Assembly: GCF_035046485.1 (NCBI RefSeq)
Contig: NC_085137.1
Span: forward strand, 45,253,155 to 45,317,154
From: Aedes albopictus
Taxonomy: Eukaryota; Arthropoda; Insecta; Diptera; Culicidae
Direction: 5' to 3'
Length of the DNA: 64,000 nt
The stretch's first letter is position 1, and every line of letters starts with the position of its first letter. Positions 40,017-52,061 of this stretch are shown here, one piece after another. Under the pieces are notes generated by a model. The model ran no database searches. It was not told the origin of the DNA and was given only the letters and a program-made list of their open reading frames with translations. A program made the position numbers and the translations under genes.

Positions 40017-40248
40017 TAAAACTTTCTCCATATGCGCTGAAATTCACATGTCTAGATAATTTGGGTGTGCTGAATCTATTTCTGGTATCAAAATTTATGT
40101 AACTTGTAAAATTTTTGTATAAAAGTAGGTTTAACTTTTATACAAAAATTTTACAAATTACATAAATTTTGATACCAGAAATAGATTCAGCACACCCAAA
40201 TTATCTAGACATGTGAATTTCAGCGCATATGGAGAAAGTTTTAGGTTT
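40017..40248. repeat. ~230-bp near-perfect palindrome
   Basis: Two arms of about 113 bp, with inner words cttttatacaaaaattttac and outer words tccatatgcgctgaaattc, flank a spacer of about 7 bp (aggttta). It abuts the RTE-like fragment that starts at about 40249. It can form a very stable cruciform or hairpin. Confidence 0.8.
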
Positions 40249-41400
40249 TGTCCGGCATTTGTATGGAGCCCCGGCACTGTGCATCGTTGTCCTGCACACC
40301 GCCGAAGATCGTCCTTAGCACGCGTCGCTCCAAAACTCCGAGTGCTTGCAGGTCCTCCTCGAGCATGGTCCATGTCTTGTGTCCGTAGAGGACCACCGGT
40401 CTTATTAGCGTTTTGCACATGGTGCATTTGGTGCGTGGGTGAATTACTACCCAGACGGATCCGGTCGTGTTCGGTTCCGCCAACCAGCATATACTTTGTT
40501 TTTGAGGCATTCACCACCAGTCCAACCTTTGCTGCTTCGCGTTTCAGGCGGGTGTACAGCTCTGCCACCGTTCCAAATGTTCTGGCAATGATGTGCATGT
40601 CGTCCGCAAAGCACACAAATTGTCCGGATTTTGTGAAAATCGTTCCCCGGCTGTTGAGCCCGACTCGCCGCCTCACACCTTCCAGAGCGATGTTGAAGAG
40701 TAGGCATGAGAGTCCATCACCTTGTCGCAGTCCCCGGCGAGATTCGAAACCTTTACGCAGTTTTGCACACCGTCCATCGTTGCTATAATCAGTCTAGTCA
40801 GTTTCCCAGGAAAGCCGTTTTCGTCCATGATTCTCCATAGCTCTGCGCGGTTGATACTGTCGTATGCCGCTTTGAAGTCGATGAACAGGTGATGCGTTGG
40901 GACCTGGTATTCACGGCATTACTGGCGGCAAATCCGGTAAAGATCTGGTCCGTTGTCGACCGGCCGTCGATGAAGCCGGCTTGATAACTTCCCACGAACT
41001 CATTTGTTTTAGGTGACAGACGACGGAAGATGATCTGGGATAGCACTTTGTAGGTAGCATTCAAAATAGCGATCGCCCTGAAGTTCTCACATTCCAAATG
41101 GTCGCCTTTCTTGTGAATGGGGCAGATTACCCCTTCCTTTCACTCCTCCGGTAGCTGTTCGGTTTCCCAGATCCTAACTATCAGCCGGTGCAGACAGGTG
41201 GCCAAGGCCTCCTCCAAAACCGTTCTGCACTCTTCTTCGAACCATTCGTTTCGTCGATTCCGTTCCACGTACCCGATGGTGCTCTCGGCTGCATCGTTGA
41301 TGGCTGCTTTCACTGTACTCCAGCAGTCCTCTAGAGGAGCCTCATCGAGCTCGCCCTCTTCTGGCAACGCGGCCTCGAGATTCTGCGCGTATGCTGAGGC
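40249..41400 (-). pseudogene. RTE-like LINE fragment 2, rearranged
   Basis: The minus strand carries RT pieces in several frames: EECRTVLEEALATCLHRL, YQAGFIDGRSTTDQIF, FVCFADDMHIIARTF and IHPRTKCTMCKTLIRP. Compared with 50380-51899 there are frameshifts and an internal deletion between RLGSN and IHPRTK, plus another before LATCLH. It is not functional. Confidence 0.85.
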
Positions 41401-41429
41401 GACATTCAGTACTAAGCATGCATTGTAGT

Positions 41430-42084
41430 AATCGAATATCTACACCTATCTACACAATCTATTTGATAGTTAGTTTGAAAGATGATAAATTGGAATGCAC
41501 AATAACTCCGTACCAGCCCTAGTTTGTGTAACACCAAACACCATAGACCAATTTCACCGTAACACGTTATTCAAGATCCCAGTACACAGGGTCAAATATT
41601 TGTTCAAAAAGAAACCAATGCTCAAACAACTTGTTTGACTCGATCAAATTTGTATTACTTGTTTGCTTGTAAAATATTTGACCCTGACGTACTTGGGACC
41701 TTAGTTTGCTGATAATTTTATTAGCACTCCAAGTTGCGGTAGCATTGACTCTGTGATCGACCGTTATACTAATTTAAACGTTTTGGAATTTTAATGAATA
41801 CAAATTATTTACTTTTAATAGATGCGATCGCGCATGGGTTCGAGGTTTTGCTCCGATGAGAATGACCATCATCACTCTTGTCAACGTATAGATAGTAGGT
41901 ACCATATACATATGTACTACCATACGGCATGGAGAACAGCGTAATATTCAAGCACAGCATCTCAGATTAATCTCAAAGAAAAGCTCAAATGACGGATGGC
42001 GCGTGAAATATAGCTAGTAGAGTGCGTCAATTGATTTGTTCTTCTTCTTTTGAAATTCCAAATTTAATCAAATTTAATTTGAAT
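41430..42084. other. Intergenic DNA without recognised features
   Basis: A small inverted motif, accctgacgtacttgggacc against atcccagtacacagggtcaa, lies between 41565 and 41700 and may be the remnant of a short foldback. Nothing else is recognised. Confidence 0.35.
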
Positions 42085-42264
42085 GTTTTCAGTGTTTTCA
42101 CAATTCTCAAGAATTTATATCAATGACGATTTCTAAGGCCATCCAAATCTTTATATCTACGCTCGTAACAATGCATCGGATGCATTTCAAACTTAGCATA
42201 GTGCGCTTTGGTAGTCATAGAAGGTCAGTTGAATCTTATAATACTTGTATGTACATCTTAGAGG

Positions 42265-42905
42265 AATCCTGGATCACCCAATATTTCTGAAGTAGAGATA
42301 CACAGTTTAAATTTGGAATGGTCTATCAATTGAGGTGCACAAATGTCAAAATTTTCCCATTTGATTCATACAGTATTTTTTTTATTAATGTGTATTTTAA
42401 CTAAAAACTAAAAAAGATCGTCAGGAATATCATGACATGGATGATTAGTTTAACCATATATCATATAACTTACAGTTACTCTAGATCATCCAAATCATTC
42501 TGAAGCTGAGGTATTCGGTTTATATTTGATTAAATGTGCACGAATATCAGAATTTAACCCATACAGTTCATACATGCAATGCAAATCGTGGGAGATAAGC
42601 TGCATAGAGTGATTGAGCAGCTAAAAAAATGTATACGAGAGGAGAGACGACAAGAATATGTACAAAGAGTACGAAAATATTAAATAAAAGTTAATAAAAC
42701 TAACCTAAATAATACTAAGTTTTGGATGTGTGAATCTAAAGGCCTTAAACACACACTATTATAGGTGACTTCAGATATTCCTGACGCTCTGCAATTTTTC
42801 CTCCAAGGTTCAAATGGGTTAATTCTGATATTTGTGCACCTCTATTGATAGACCATTCCAAATTCAAACCATATATCTCAACTTCAAAATAATTGGGATG
42901 ATCCA
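42265..42905. mobile_element. Foldback element inside the 3.2-kb unit
   Basis: The left arm, cctggatcacccaatatttc then ggaatggtctatcaattg, pairs with the right arm, caatagaccattcc-type sequence then aattgggatgatccagg. Arms are about 110 bp with mismatches. A third degenerate copy of the arm lies at about 42480-42560. Confidence 0.5.
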
Positions 42906-42999
42906 GGTATCAGGTATCAGGTATCAGAAGGCCGGCTCCAGAGGCACGTTACCCTCCTCCTACTACGTTTGAGCGAGTGTTTTCTTGAAAACGTATAGG

Positions 43000-43490
43000 G
43001 TGCCTGTACCAGTTATCGCACTACCTAAGAAAAACTATTTCTACAAAAATAAGAAGAAGACCGACGAATGTAAACAATAAGTCAAATGATAGATTAGTTT
43101 TCATACTTTACAGGAAAAATATAAAAACGGAGCCAAAACTACTTTTAGTATTTATTACGGCGTGTGCCAATGATAGGAACCCTGTACCAGTTATGGACAC
43201 ATTTGTTAATTTGGGTTCCACTTCGCACTATTTACATGCATTCCTTATGGGAGTTGCCATAACTGGTACACTATGGCGAAATAGGGTGCAAGGAGGCCGA
43301 AAATTTAAGGAAAATGATTTATTTCTGCCATAATTTCAGCAAATTGTGAAGCTTGAATGATTGCAATCATCTTTTGTGATCGTGATCTGTTGTTCACGAT
43401 TTTTTTTTCTTGTTGATTTGTATCTTTAAAGGTTGAAAATCAACTATGACGAATTTGAGGTACTATAGCCATAACTGGTACACTGAGCCT
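43000..43490. mobile_element. MITE with GTACCAGTTAT ends
   Basis: The left end, GGGTGCCTGTACCAGTTATC, is mirrored by CCATAACTGGTACACTGAGC on the right, flanked by TA-containing sequence. Further copies of CAGTTATGG and CATAACTGGTACAC lie inside. It is a non-autonomous Tc1/mariner-like candidate; boundaries are approximate. Confidence 0.5.
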
Positions 43491-43499
43491 ATAACTTTG

Positions 43500-45060
43500 T
43501 GTAAAAGAGTCACTGTGGACATCCAAAATTGGGAGGCATGTGAGTTCACATAATGCGTTTCAAGCATTTCTGAAAGAACGAGATCTGGAACTCATTCTTT
43601 CTTTATACAACGCACGCACCCTTTCGGAATAAAGCTATGGAGTGATTTCACGCCATGAAAATACCCCATAGAAAACTACAAGAGTTCAAAACATGTTTGA
43701 AATACTCAAATCGCTCTGTAGAAACATAGGACAAAGCACCATTTGCTTCTGGAGATTTGAAGTAAGCATAGCTTTTTAGTGCCCATTAAATCGATTATAT
43801 AGCTACAATAATCGAGGCAGAAGCTAGAGATTTGTAGCTATACAAAAGACTGGTTTATCCGAAGATATTTTGAACTTGAACAGATCAGAGTTCCATTCAG
43901 GAATACCTCTTGCGGTTCGCACAGACCGCAGCAGGACAAGCTTCTTTCGAAGCAATAGTTATGATATACCACAATGGAGGGCGTTATAGTAACAAAACCA
44001 CAACGAAACTCTCTTGGAGTAGCAATGGAAGCGAGTTATCCATAAAAAGTGGTCGCAATTAATTAGTACAGGTTCCCTAGTTTGTTGAGCAGGGACGTCT
44101 AAATACGCAAAGTTTACGAAGGAACACTCAAAAGTGAAAAGAAAGTCAAATAGAGACTCCTCATCTGACACATGCCAATCAGTCAACTCATGACAAATTC
44201 TGCTCATGCAGAGTTGGATTAGGTGCAATTCTATGTTAAGTTAACCAGGAACTGTACTACCTAAGTATTCCATCACACTAAAGCATCTCAAATTAATGTT
44301 TGAGCTACTTCAGATGATATAATCATCGTAACAATACTGCCAAATATCAGGGAAAAGATGCTGAAAACAAGAGCTTGCTTGAAGGCAATCATAAGGAAAG
44401 GTTGAAACAAACTGTTAACGTTATTCTCAAATATAATGCTATATGCTCGAGCCACGACAATTCATTTATAATGAAAGAGCAAAACTGGATTCACAAGGTA
44501 ACCTATACAGAAGTTGCCCTACGAAAATGAACTTTTTGAAGTATAGCCACTTAGGCTACACACGCTTTTAACGCTGAAAATTGATCTGAGATTTCCTAGC
44601 CGTAGCCACTACCCAAACTAGACAGGATTACAATCATCAAAATCAAGGACAAATCAAATCGGTGTTAATTGAGAAACGCCAATGGCGAAAACGCATTAAG
44701 CAAAATTTAGCCAGAGATTTGAGAATTAAGAAGAACAACTGATTATCTCGGAGAAACACAAGGTCCACTGCACCATAGCTCCGGTTAGGGCAGTAAGGGC
44801 GTAATACTGTGGAGGACGCACTAATTCTCCACAGGTTCCGTTTGTGGTTAGGTTTTTATTAGACCCTCCAAACCATTCATTCCTTGGCACGGTAAGCATG
44901 AAGCCGCATAACACCATGAATTAGGGGTCACCTGTTTAGTGGACTCTTACCACTGGATCAGGCGATCCGTAGTGTTATTCTTAGCCAATTGAAACAACCG
45001 CTACCGACACTACACAGCTATTTAGGCTGATCGGGAAAAGAAGTTAACATTGATCGTCAA
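43500..45060. other. Right interior of the 3.2-kb unit, unassigned
   Basis: No protein or RNA gene recognised. A GC-richer block from about 44740 to 45000 (ccttggcacggtaagc, ggatcaggcgatcc) looks like part of another repeat. Confidence 0.35.
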
Positions 45061-45279
45061 CTTCTAAACGAGCCCGAACAGCCCCAGATTCCTCTAAGAT
45101 ACACAGACACACACAAGTATCATATGATTCAACTGATCTTCTATGACTACCAAAATGCAATACAGTAAGTTAGAATGCATCCGACGCATTGTTACGAGTG
45201 TAGATATTAAGGCCTTAACTCAAGAATGATTTGGAAGACCTAAGGAATCGTCATTAATGTGGAATCAATCTCCCATACT

Positions 45280-45647
45280 CTAATTTGCAAGTAAAGATCT
45301 AATGAAATTTGTTCTGACATGCATACATTAGTGTAGTATCCTATTACAGGTAAAGGCCTTACAATCAGAAATCCAGAGCATTTTATGTTGCCTAGAACAT
45401 CACCAGGTCATGACTACCATCATTTCGTGTTTTAAAATATATCTTTGAATTTTATGTATAAAGTTCAAGTGATTTAAAAAGTAAATAAAATTAATTGCAT
45501 TCAGTAGACTAAGTTCAAAACTTCTGGACGTTTTGGATAACCTTGAGATCTATGTTACAGCTGTAAAAGGACAAAAATCATTTCTACTTCACAGCAACAC
45601 CCCAAACAAGGAGTTTTGTGCAATTTTCAGTAAAATATATCACACTA
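45280..45647. other. Intergenic DNA without recognised features
   Basis: I see no gene or repeat end. Confidence 0.35.
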
Positions 45648-45915
45648 GCAGTCCCGGCAAACGTCGTCCTGCCTGCCTACTCTGCCCTACTCTGTTTTTT
45701 GACATCCGGTTCCATGAAGAAATGCCCCTCATATGGAATTTCAGATTTTCCTGTTTTTCTTGTCCTCCCGGTCACTTTTTCTAATTATTTTTTCGAACGA
45801 ACACGTCGGAGCCCTGGCGGAATGCAACAGTGAAAGAATCATGTCGATCTGTTGACCCGTTCCCGAGCCCATTCTTGACATACAAACACCATTCCCTTTT
45901 TCTTTATATAGATTT
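45648..45915. repeat. Dispersed repeat family D, copy 2 (inverted relative to copy 1)
   Basis: The sequence from ctagcagtcccggcaaacg to acaaacaccattccc is the reverse complement of 9955-10211 with scattered differences and small indels. It is a dispersed Aedes-type repeat of unknown class. Confidence 0.6.
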
Positions 45916-45999
45916 ATAAAGAAATATTACCCGAAATAGAGTGAAAAACAAGAGGTGTACACTACATTTGTATCTATATCTCCAAAACGTTTTATTCTA

Positions 46000-46074
46000 G
46001 CCGGGGTCCGTAGCGTAGTGGCTACACGTTCACTTCATAAGTGGGTGGTCATGGGTTGGATCCCAGCCCCGGCA
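46000..46074 (+). tRNA. tRNA-Met(CAT)-like sequence, probably a pseudogene or SINE head
   Basis: Acceptor strands GCCGGGG (46000-46006) and CCCCGGC (46067-46073) pair perfectly. The D-arm GTAGC/GCTAC pairs. The anticodon stem TTCAC/GTGGG encloses TTCATAA, with CAT at 46036-46038. The T-arm is short and irregular (TGGG-TTGGAT-CCCA, a six-base loop lacking TTC), which argues against a working tRNA. A downstream A-rich stretch suggests a SINE. Confidence 0.5.
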
Positions 46075-46209
46075 CTTGTAATTTTTCGTCACTTGAAGAA
46101 TAAAAAAGAAGTTCTATCATAACAAAACCTACAAAGCCGTTTTGATTTTGAAAATCCACCCATTAGGTCAAAAGGTATGAGTAAATGTATGCAAACAAGT
46201 TGTCCGCAC

Positions 46210-46621
46210 AAGTTAAGGGTTAATAGGTTCCCATTTCATGAGCGTGAGCGCTAAGCAGAAAACCAACTTCTCGGTGACAAGGAGCGTGTTCGCCTCGTAG
46301 GCCAGAGTGTAGCAGAATTTGGCTCGACGCCAATCTGTGTTCTCTAAAGTTCGGCCCAAGGTCTTCGCTCAGTTCTAGGATGCTATTTTACCCTGTTGGG
46401 CTAGGGTTACTACATTCCAAGTTCCAATTCTTGTCCGTTGTTTCGTAATCTTTCATTTTCGGTTTCTCTAACGGTTTTCGGGTTTCTAGAACTGTAGGTT
46501 GTTGGCCTAAGGTCTTCTATCCACCGTGGGGGGGCTGCCAACTTAGGTATAGCTTCTGGTGGAAGGGCGTTTCATACTCAGCCGCTGGATGCCAGAGCAG
46601 ACGCTGTTTAAGCCGCACCTA
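46210..46621. repeat. Dispersed repeat interrupted by the foldback at 46622
   Basis: The sequence is GC-richer than its surroundings and resumes at 47544 after the foldback (gcagacgctgtttaagccgcac before, cttggtgaacagacgctgga after; each shown in part elsewhere). It may be the 3' UTR of a LINE; the family was not identified. Confidence 0.35.
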
Positions 46622-47543
46622 CAGGGGATACACAAAATGATCGGGACAGGCAAAATTTTCACTTTTCAAAAAGTGTTCAACTAGCTATAACTTTTCGAAA
46701 AGTGCATCAAATATTCTAAAATTTTTACTGTAAGTTCATCAACTAGATGTGTATCAGTGGTCCAAAATTAGAATAGATCGAGCCATTCACCACGAAGTTA
46801 TAAAGATTCTTGAAAAAGGTAAAATTATCCGAAAACACACTTTGAGCTGTTATATCACCGGATTCAATGAACCGAATGCAATGAAATTTTTACCATTTAT
46901 GACTTATATAATAAGCTATGAAAAACCATTGACTCAACTTCATATTTTTGAAACGGAAGAAAATTATAACGATTAGATTATTTTTCTAATAAAACACCAA
47001 ATTATCCAAAATATCAACATCGTTTCAAAATTCAAGATGCAAATTATAGTTCATTTAATTTCCCTCTAATTGACTTTATATATAAATGTATTTTGAAGGA
47101 AAGTAACAACATAGCCATCAATAAATTGAAAAAGTAATAAAATACATGTTCAAAATAGACCAATTTACTAAAAAATCGTGAAAAAATTAAAATTGCTATA
47201 ATATTGTCTCTTGTCAAAAATGTCAAGTTAAGTCAAATGTTTTCCAGAGTTCATTATATAAGTAATAAATGGTCAAAATTTCATTTCAATCGGTTCATTG
47301 AATCCGGAGATATAACAGCTCAAAGTTGGCTATCGGATAATTTTACCTTTTTCAAGAATCTTTATAACTTCGTGTAGAATGGCCCGATCTTTTGCAAATT
47401 TGAACCACTGATGCACAACTAGTTGATGAACTTACAGTAAAAAATTGAGAATATTTGATGTACTTTTCGAAAAGTTACAGCTAGTTGAACATTTTTTGAA
47501 AAGTGAAAATTTTGCTTGTCCCGATCATTTTGTCTATCCCCTG
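46622..47543. mobile_element. 922-bp TA-flanked Tc1/mariner-type foldback
   Basis: The left end CAGGGGATACACAAAATGAT faces a right end with reverse complement CAGGGGATAGACAAAATGAT. TA flanks both sides (46620-46621 and 47544-47545). The arms pair over about 330 bp, including ACTTTTCGAAAAGT and GATATAACAGCTCAAAG words. No ORF is credible. Confidence 0.8.
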
Positions 47544-47877
47544 TACTTGGTGAACAGACGCTGGAGACGTACCTCTTCAATCTAGCTGAAGTCAGAAGGA
47601 CAACAGTACCCACGCTGCACTATCAACTAAGCACTGCTAAATTGGACTTGTGTCAAGAAGTAGAAGAACAAGAAATGCATGGTCAGTCCAAAGTTTGCCC
47701 TTTCCATACAACACAGTGACCCACCCTGTCCCTATGTAGAGGTTCCCATCCCATCAGATCAAACACGCGCCAATCGTTCTTTCGTGTATTGCAGAGTTAG
47801 GCCGTTATCAATTAAATAATCAACGCACGCCATCGATTGTATCAGGTAGCAGTATTAAAACTTAAACGTTTTGCATA

Positions 47878-47883
47878 TTTATT
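47878..47883 (-). promoter_or_regulatory. Poly(A) signal of the chemosensory protein gene
   Basis: AATAAA on the minus strand, about 183 bp beyond the stop codon at 48066-48068, is the first canonical signal downstream of the CSP coding exon. Confidence 0.6.
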
Positions 47884-48065
47884 AACGCTTTCAATTTCGT
47901 TTCCGCACGCGCGTCGTTGGCTGGCTGGCTTCGCCAGCTGAGGATTTCCAATCCGCGCTCATGTGGAACTTTGGTCTCATTGTTTGGAACGGGGGAGGGG
48001 AGGAGGGGCGTTGTTTTGTTCGATTGAGTAGAACACGGGGTTGAGGACGAGGAGTGATAGTTAAC

Positions 48066-48446
48066 TTAGATCTTAATTCCGGCGGCGCGGGCTTCGCTAC
48101 GATACTGGTTGATGTAGGTGTTGTCCGGGTCGAACTTGGCCTGCAGCACCTTCCACTGTTCGCCGCGGTTCTCGATCAGATAGTTGATCACCCGGGTGGC
48201 TCCCTCGCGTTGCTTTTCGCTGCACTTGGCACAGTTCGTCTGCAGGGCTTCCGGCAGGATGCGCTTCAGCTCGTTGGCGTCCGGCGTGCAGCGGCCCTGG
48301 TCCAGGAGGCACTTGTAGTAGTTGTTGAACAACCGGTCGGACTTGAGGATCTCGTCGATGTCGACGCCGTCGTACTTGCTGGTGTACTTGTTCTGGGCGG
48401 CAACGGCCACCACCAGGGCGAGGGCGATCACGATGAACGATTTCAT
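48066..48446 (-). CDS. Chemosensory protein (CSP/OS-D family), complete coding exon
   Basis: CSPs are small secreted alpha-helical proteins that carry hydrophobic ligands in sensillar lymph and other tissues. The 126-residue protein starts with a signal peptide ([17 protein letters not shown], cleavage likely before [10 protein letters not shown]). It shows the diagnostic cysteine pattern C-X6-C-X18-C-X2-C at residues 46, 53, 72 and 75, forming two small disulfide loops. The family blocks [42 protein letters not shown] and INYLIENR are all present. Length is normal and no intron breaks the coding region. A pyrimidine-rich acceptor (ctctctaccctccccag) lies just upstream, with exon start at 48473, so the 5' UTR is spliced. 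GC content is well above the flanks, as for a real gene. The specific member was not identified. Confidence 0.95.
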   Translation of the reverse strand: MKSFIVIALALVVAVAAQNKYTSKYDGVDIDEILKSDRLFNNYYKCLLDQGRCTPDANELKRILPEALQTNCAKCSEKQREGATRVINYLIENRGEQWKVLQAKFDPDNTYINQYRSEARAAGIKI

Positions 48447-48473
48447 GGTTGGGGTTGTGTTTGTGGGTTAGCA

Positions 48474-50362
48474 CTGGGGAGGGTAGAGAGAGAGAAAAAC
48501 AAGTTGCGTTTAGAAAATAGAAGTTGCTTGCGAGAGAGACTTCAATGCCTCCAATGCGTCACCAAGCGACGAACCGCTTCAGTTGTTGAGAAGCAGATCA
48601 GTAGTGTGATACCTGTGGTAGGTAATTGATTGTAATTTGAAGCACGTTTCGCTTGAAATGTACGGGCATTGATTATGAATTCATGACAAGTCTGATTGGA
48701 ATTCTGTAACGCAGTTATATGAGATTATCGTTGGAGTTTGTTTGTTTTGCTTAATTTGTTTGATAGGCATTTTCAATGGACGAAATTTTCAAATCATACA
48801 CTTTCAATCGTAGTGTAGATATAATTTGACAACAAAATCGCCATTTGTGTGACAAACTCTGAATAATCAGATTGGAATGGAAAGTTGAGCTAGTAATTAT
48901 TCCAAAAGAAGTGCACTAAGATTATGGTAACAGAAATAAGGTACTGTGCTACTTTCTCATAACAACAATAATAACCTTTCGCTGTTTCGACAAGCAATAA
49001 GTAAAGTAATAATTTTGTCATAAGTGGCAATACTATTCAAGAAAAAAGCAGAGCCTTTTACGAGTAAAGTGTTAAAATGAAAAAGCGAAACATTTTTTTT
49101 TCTTTTCAGAAACAGACTTTTGTGTCTCTCTTGTGTGTCAGATTTCGGTAAAAATCGTTTCAATTTGGTAAAACGAAATACGTCCTACGTTTACCCCTGA
49201 AGGGTTTCTAGAAAGTTTTCTGTAAGATATTTACATTACTGGATATGTTATTTAACTTATCAGAAGATCAAGATTTTCAATAAGACTGATAAACAGCATG
49301 CGAGGTCATTGATAGATTCCTACCCAGGTCCTGTGCGAAACCGTTGAAATACCAATTGGATTGCTTCTCAGATCTCAAGAAAAATTTTGAAGTTGCATTG
49401 CAAGAGGAAATAAGAAAATCGTTCCATTTATTGTTGTTTATTGCAGATTTCAGCTCAACAAATTTGGCTTTTCATTAGCGTAGATGCATAACAAATGTTT
49501 ATTAATAATGACAAATAGTTCACAAATAATATACTGAGCAGTACAGCGTCCAAGTGCAGTGTGCTACCAATTTACGTTATAAATGTGACAGTAATGGCAG
49601 ATTTTTTTTTTCATGTCACGGTGCACGATCTGAAAACCCCTGTAAGACTTTTCGAAAGGCTTTAAGAGCCTTGATTTGACACTGAAGAGTTTTAATCTTT
49701 CGGCCTAGACTGGAGGGAGAATTTGAACTCTTGTCTAGCGATATTCTGTACTTTATATATTGCTCTAATGAGCTAAATATGAGGCTAAAAAACGTACACA
49801 TTTTGTTGTTTAGAAGTTGCGCTGTTTTCACATGGAATTGATTTAGATATAGAGGTAGGTTTTAAGATCTAAAATCAAATTGAATTTGGAAAAAAAATCC
49901 TTACCAGAATTTTGTTTTTCGGCGCTAAAATTTAACAGTGAGTAAGTGAAAGAATATCGAGCTTATAACTGTTTTACTATCGGCTGGTTTATTTTGAGGC
50001 TAGAAGTTAGTTTTAAACAGAGACATAATGGTAAAAAAAAACCGAAGGGTAAAATTCTTGGAAAATTAAAATTATATAGCACCTAACATACATAAGTGCG
50101 CGATGAATTCAAGTCCTTCAAATATCCTGAAACATCTTCGAAGACATCATTTCAATCCAACAAACCATTTTCGAGCTACTTTTGTTTTGACGAAAACTAG
50201 GTTGTTTTGATACGCCCTTTTCAAATGACATAAAACACATTCTCGGAGTCGGTGATATCCTGGATATCAACCGAAATGAGCTCCGGGAGCCAATAATCTC
50301 GAAAAGAACAAACTTTCACTTCGCACCACCACAATATTTGTTGAATTTCATTCATTCATTTA
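48474..50362. other. First part of the probable CSP leader intron
   Basis: AT-rich sequence with no gene or clear transposon end. A pyrimidine tract next to 48474 is the acceptor. Confidence 0.45.
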
Positions 50363-50379
50363 TTTAGTTCACATCAAAT

Positions 50380-51899
50380 TTATGATAATACTGAATCAAC
50401 AATTTGCCGCCATAATACTCGATTTGCAGCTGCAGCTCTCCATCCTCGGTCACGCCCAACACTCGCCAGATCACGCTCCACCTGGTCCGCCCATCGTGCT
50501 CTCTGCGCTCCACGCCTTCTTGTACCAACCGGATGGTTAGCAAACACCAACTTTGCAGAGTTGTTGTCCGGCATTCTTGCAACATGCCCTGCCCACCGTA
50601 TCCTTCCAGCTTTGGCCACTTTCTGGATACTGTGTTCGCCGTAAAGTGCAGCGAGCTCGTGGTTCATCCTTCTCCGCCACACACCGTTCTCGTGCACACC
50701 GCCGAAGATCGTTCTTAGCACCCGTCGCTCGAAAACTCCGAGTGCTTGCAGGTCCTCCTCGAGCATCGTCCATGTCTCGTGTCCGTAGAGAACCACCGGT
50801 CTTATTAACGTCTTGTACATGGTACATTTGGTGCGGGGGTGAATCTTTTTTGACCACAGTTTCTTCTGGAGCCCATAGTAGACACGACTTCCACTGATGA
50901 TGCGCCTTCGTATTCCACGGCTCACGTTATTGTCAGCCGTTAGCAAGGAACCGAGGTAGACGAATTCTTCTACCACCTCGAAAGTATCCCCGTCTATCGT
51001 AACATTATTGCTGCCAAGGCTTGTCCTGTCTCGCTCAGTCCCACCTACCAGCATGTACTTTGTCTTAGCCGCATTCACCACCAGTCCGACCTTTGCTGCT
51101 TCGCGTTTCAGGCGGGTGTACTGTTCTGCCACCGTTCCAAATGTCCTAGCAATAATATCCATGTCATCCGCAAAACATACAAATTGGCTGGATTTCGTGA
51201 AGATCGTACCCCGGCTGTTGAGCCCGGCTCGTCGCATAACACCTTCCAGGGCGATGTTGAAGAGTAGGTAGGAAAGTCCATCACCTTGTCGTAGTCCCCG
51301 TCGAGATTCAAATGAACTGGATAGCTCACCCGAAATCCTTACGCTGTTCCGCACACCGTCCATCGTTGCTCTTATCAGTCTAGTCAGCTTCCCGGGAAAG
51401 CTTTTCTCGTCCATAATTTTCCATAGCTCTGTGCGGTCGATACTGTCGTATGCCGCTTTGAAGTCGATGAACAGGTGATGCGTTGGGACCTGGTATTCAC
51501 GGCATTTCTGGAGGATTTGCCGTACGGTGAAGATCTGGTCCGTTGTCGACCGGCCGTCGATGAAACCGGCTTGGTAACTTCCCACGAACTCATTTACTTT
51601 AGGTGAGAGACGACGGAAGATGATCTGGGATAGCACTTTGTAGGCGGCGTTTAAAATGGTGATCGCTCGAAAGTTCTCACACATTAACTTGTCGCCTTTC
51701 TTGTGGATGGGACAGATTATCCCTTCCTTCCACTCCTCCGGTAGCTGTTCGGTTTCCCAGATCTTGACTACTAACTGGTGCAGACAGGTGGCCAAATTTT
51801 CCGGGCCCATCTTGATGAGTTCTGCTGCGATACCGTCCTTACCAGCCGCTTTGTTGTTTTTGAGCTGGTGGATGGCATCCTTAACTTCCCTCAGCGTGG
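50380..51899 (-). pseudogene. RTE-like LINE reverse transcriptase, 5' truncated
   Basis: The minus-strand frame is open from about 51899 to the stop at 50380, about 505 codons. It carries RT motifs in order: LREVKDAIHQLKNNKAAGKDG, IICPIHKKGDK, YQAGFIDGRSTTDQIF, FIDFKAAYDSIDR, LRQGDGLSYLLFN and FVCFADDMDIIA, then the tail VWRRRMNHELAALYG and WAGHVARMP. These fit the RTE clade of mosquito LINEs. The endonuclease half is missing, so it is a dead 5'-truncated copy, though the remaining frame is intact. The 3' end runs into aaatgaatgaatgaa, a typical short-repeat tail. It lies in the probable CSP intron. Confidence 0.9.
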
Positions 51900-52061
51900 G
51901 GAATGTTCAATGTTCAATAAAAAAATCCAACAATCAAAACAAAAACAAAAATAGAGTTTCCAAGCTGCAACGAATAAGGTGGTGTAGTGATCAGGGTGAC
52001 CAGTTTGTCTAATTAAAAGTTTACCCCGTTAATTTGACAGCAGTTATTGTCGAGGGTTCTA

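Larger units (their letters stand above)
42085..45270. mobile_element. Possible 3.2-kb element with ~190-bp inverted ends
   Basis: Sequence at about 42118-42275 (ctcgtaacaatgcatcggat, then ggtagtcatagaaggtcagt) returns inverted at about 45065-45235 (actgatcttctatgactacc, then atccgacgcattgttacgag), with about 80% similarity by eye. The interior holds two smaller inverted-repeat elements (42265-42905, 43000-43490) and no transposase. Target duplications were not found. Confidence 0.5.

Noticed and set aside
46000..46074. A functional initiator tRNA-Met
   Set aside because: The T-arm has a six-base loop without TTC, so the cloverleaf is incomplete.
48054..48629. 191-residue plus-strand frame over the CSP gene
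   Set aside because: It is the antisense shadow of the CSP exon; only the minus strand has the signal peptide and cysteine pattern.
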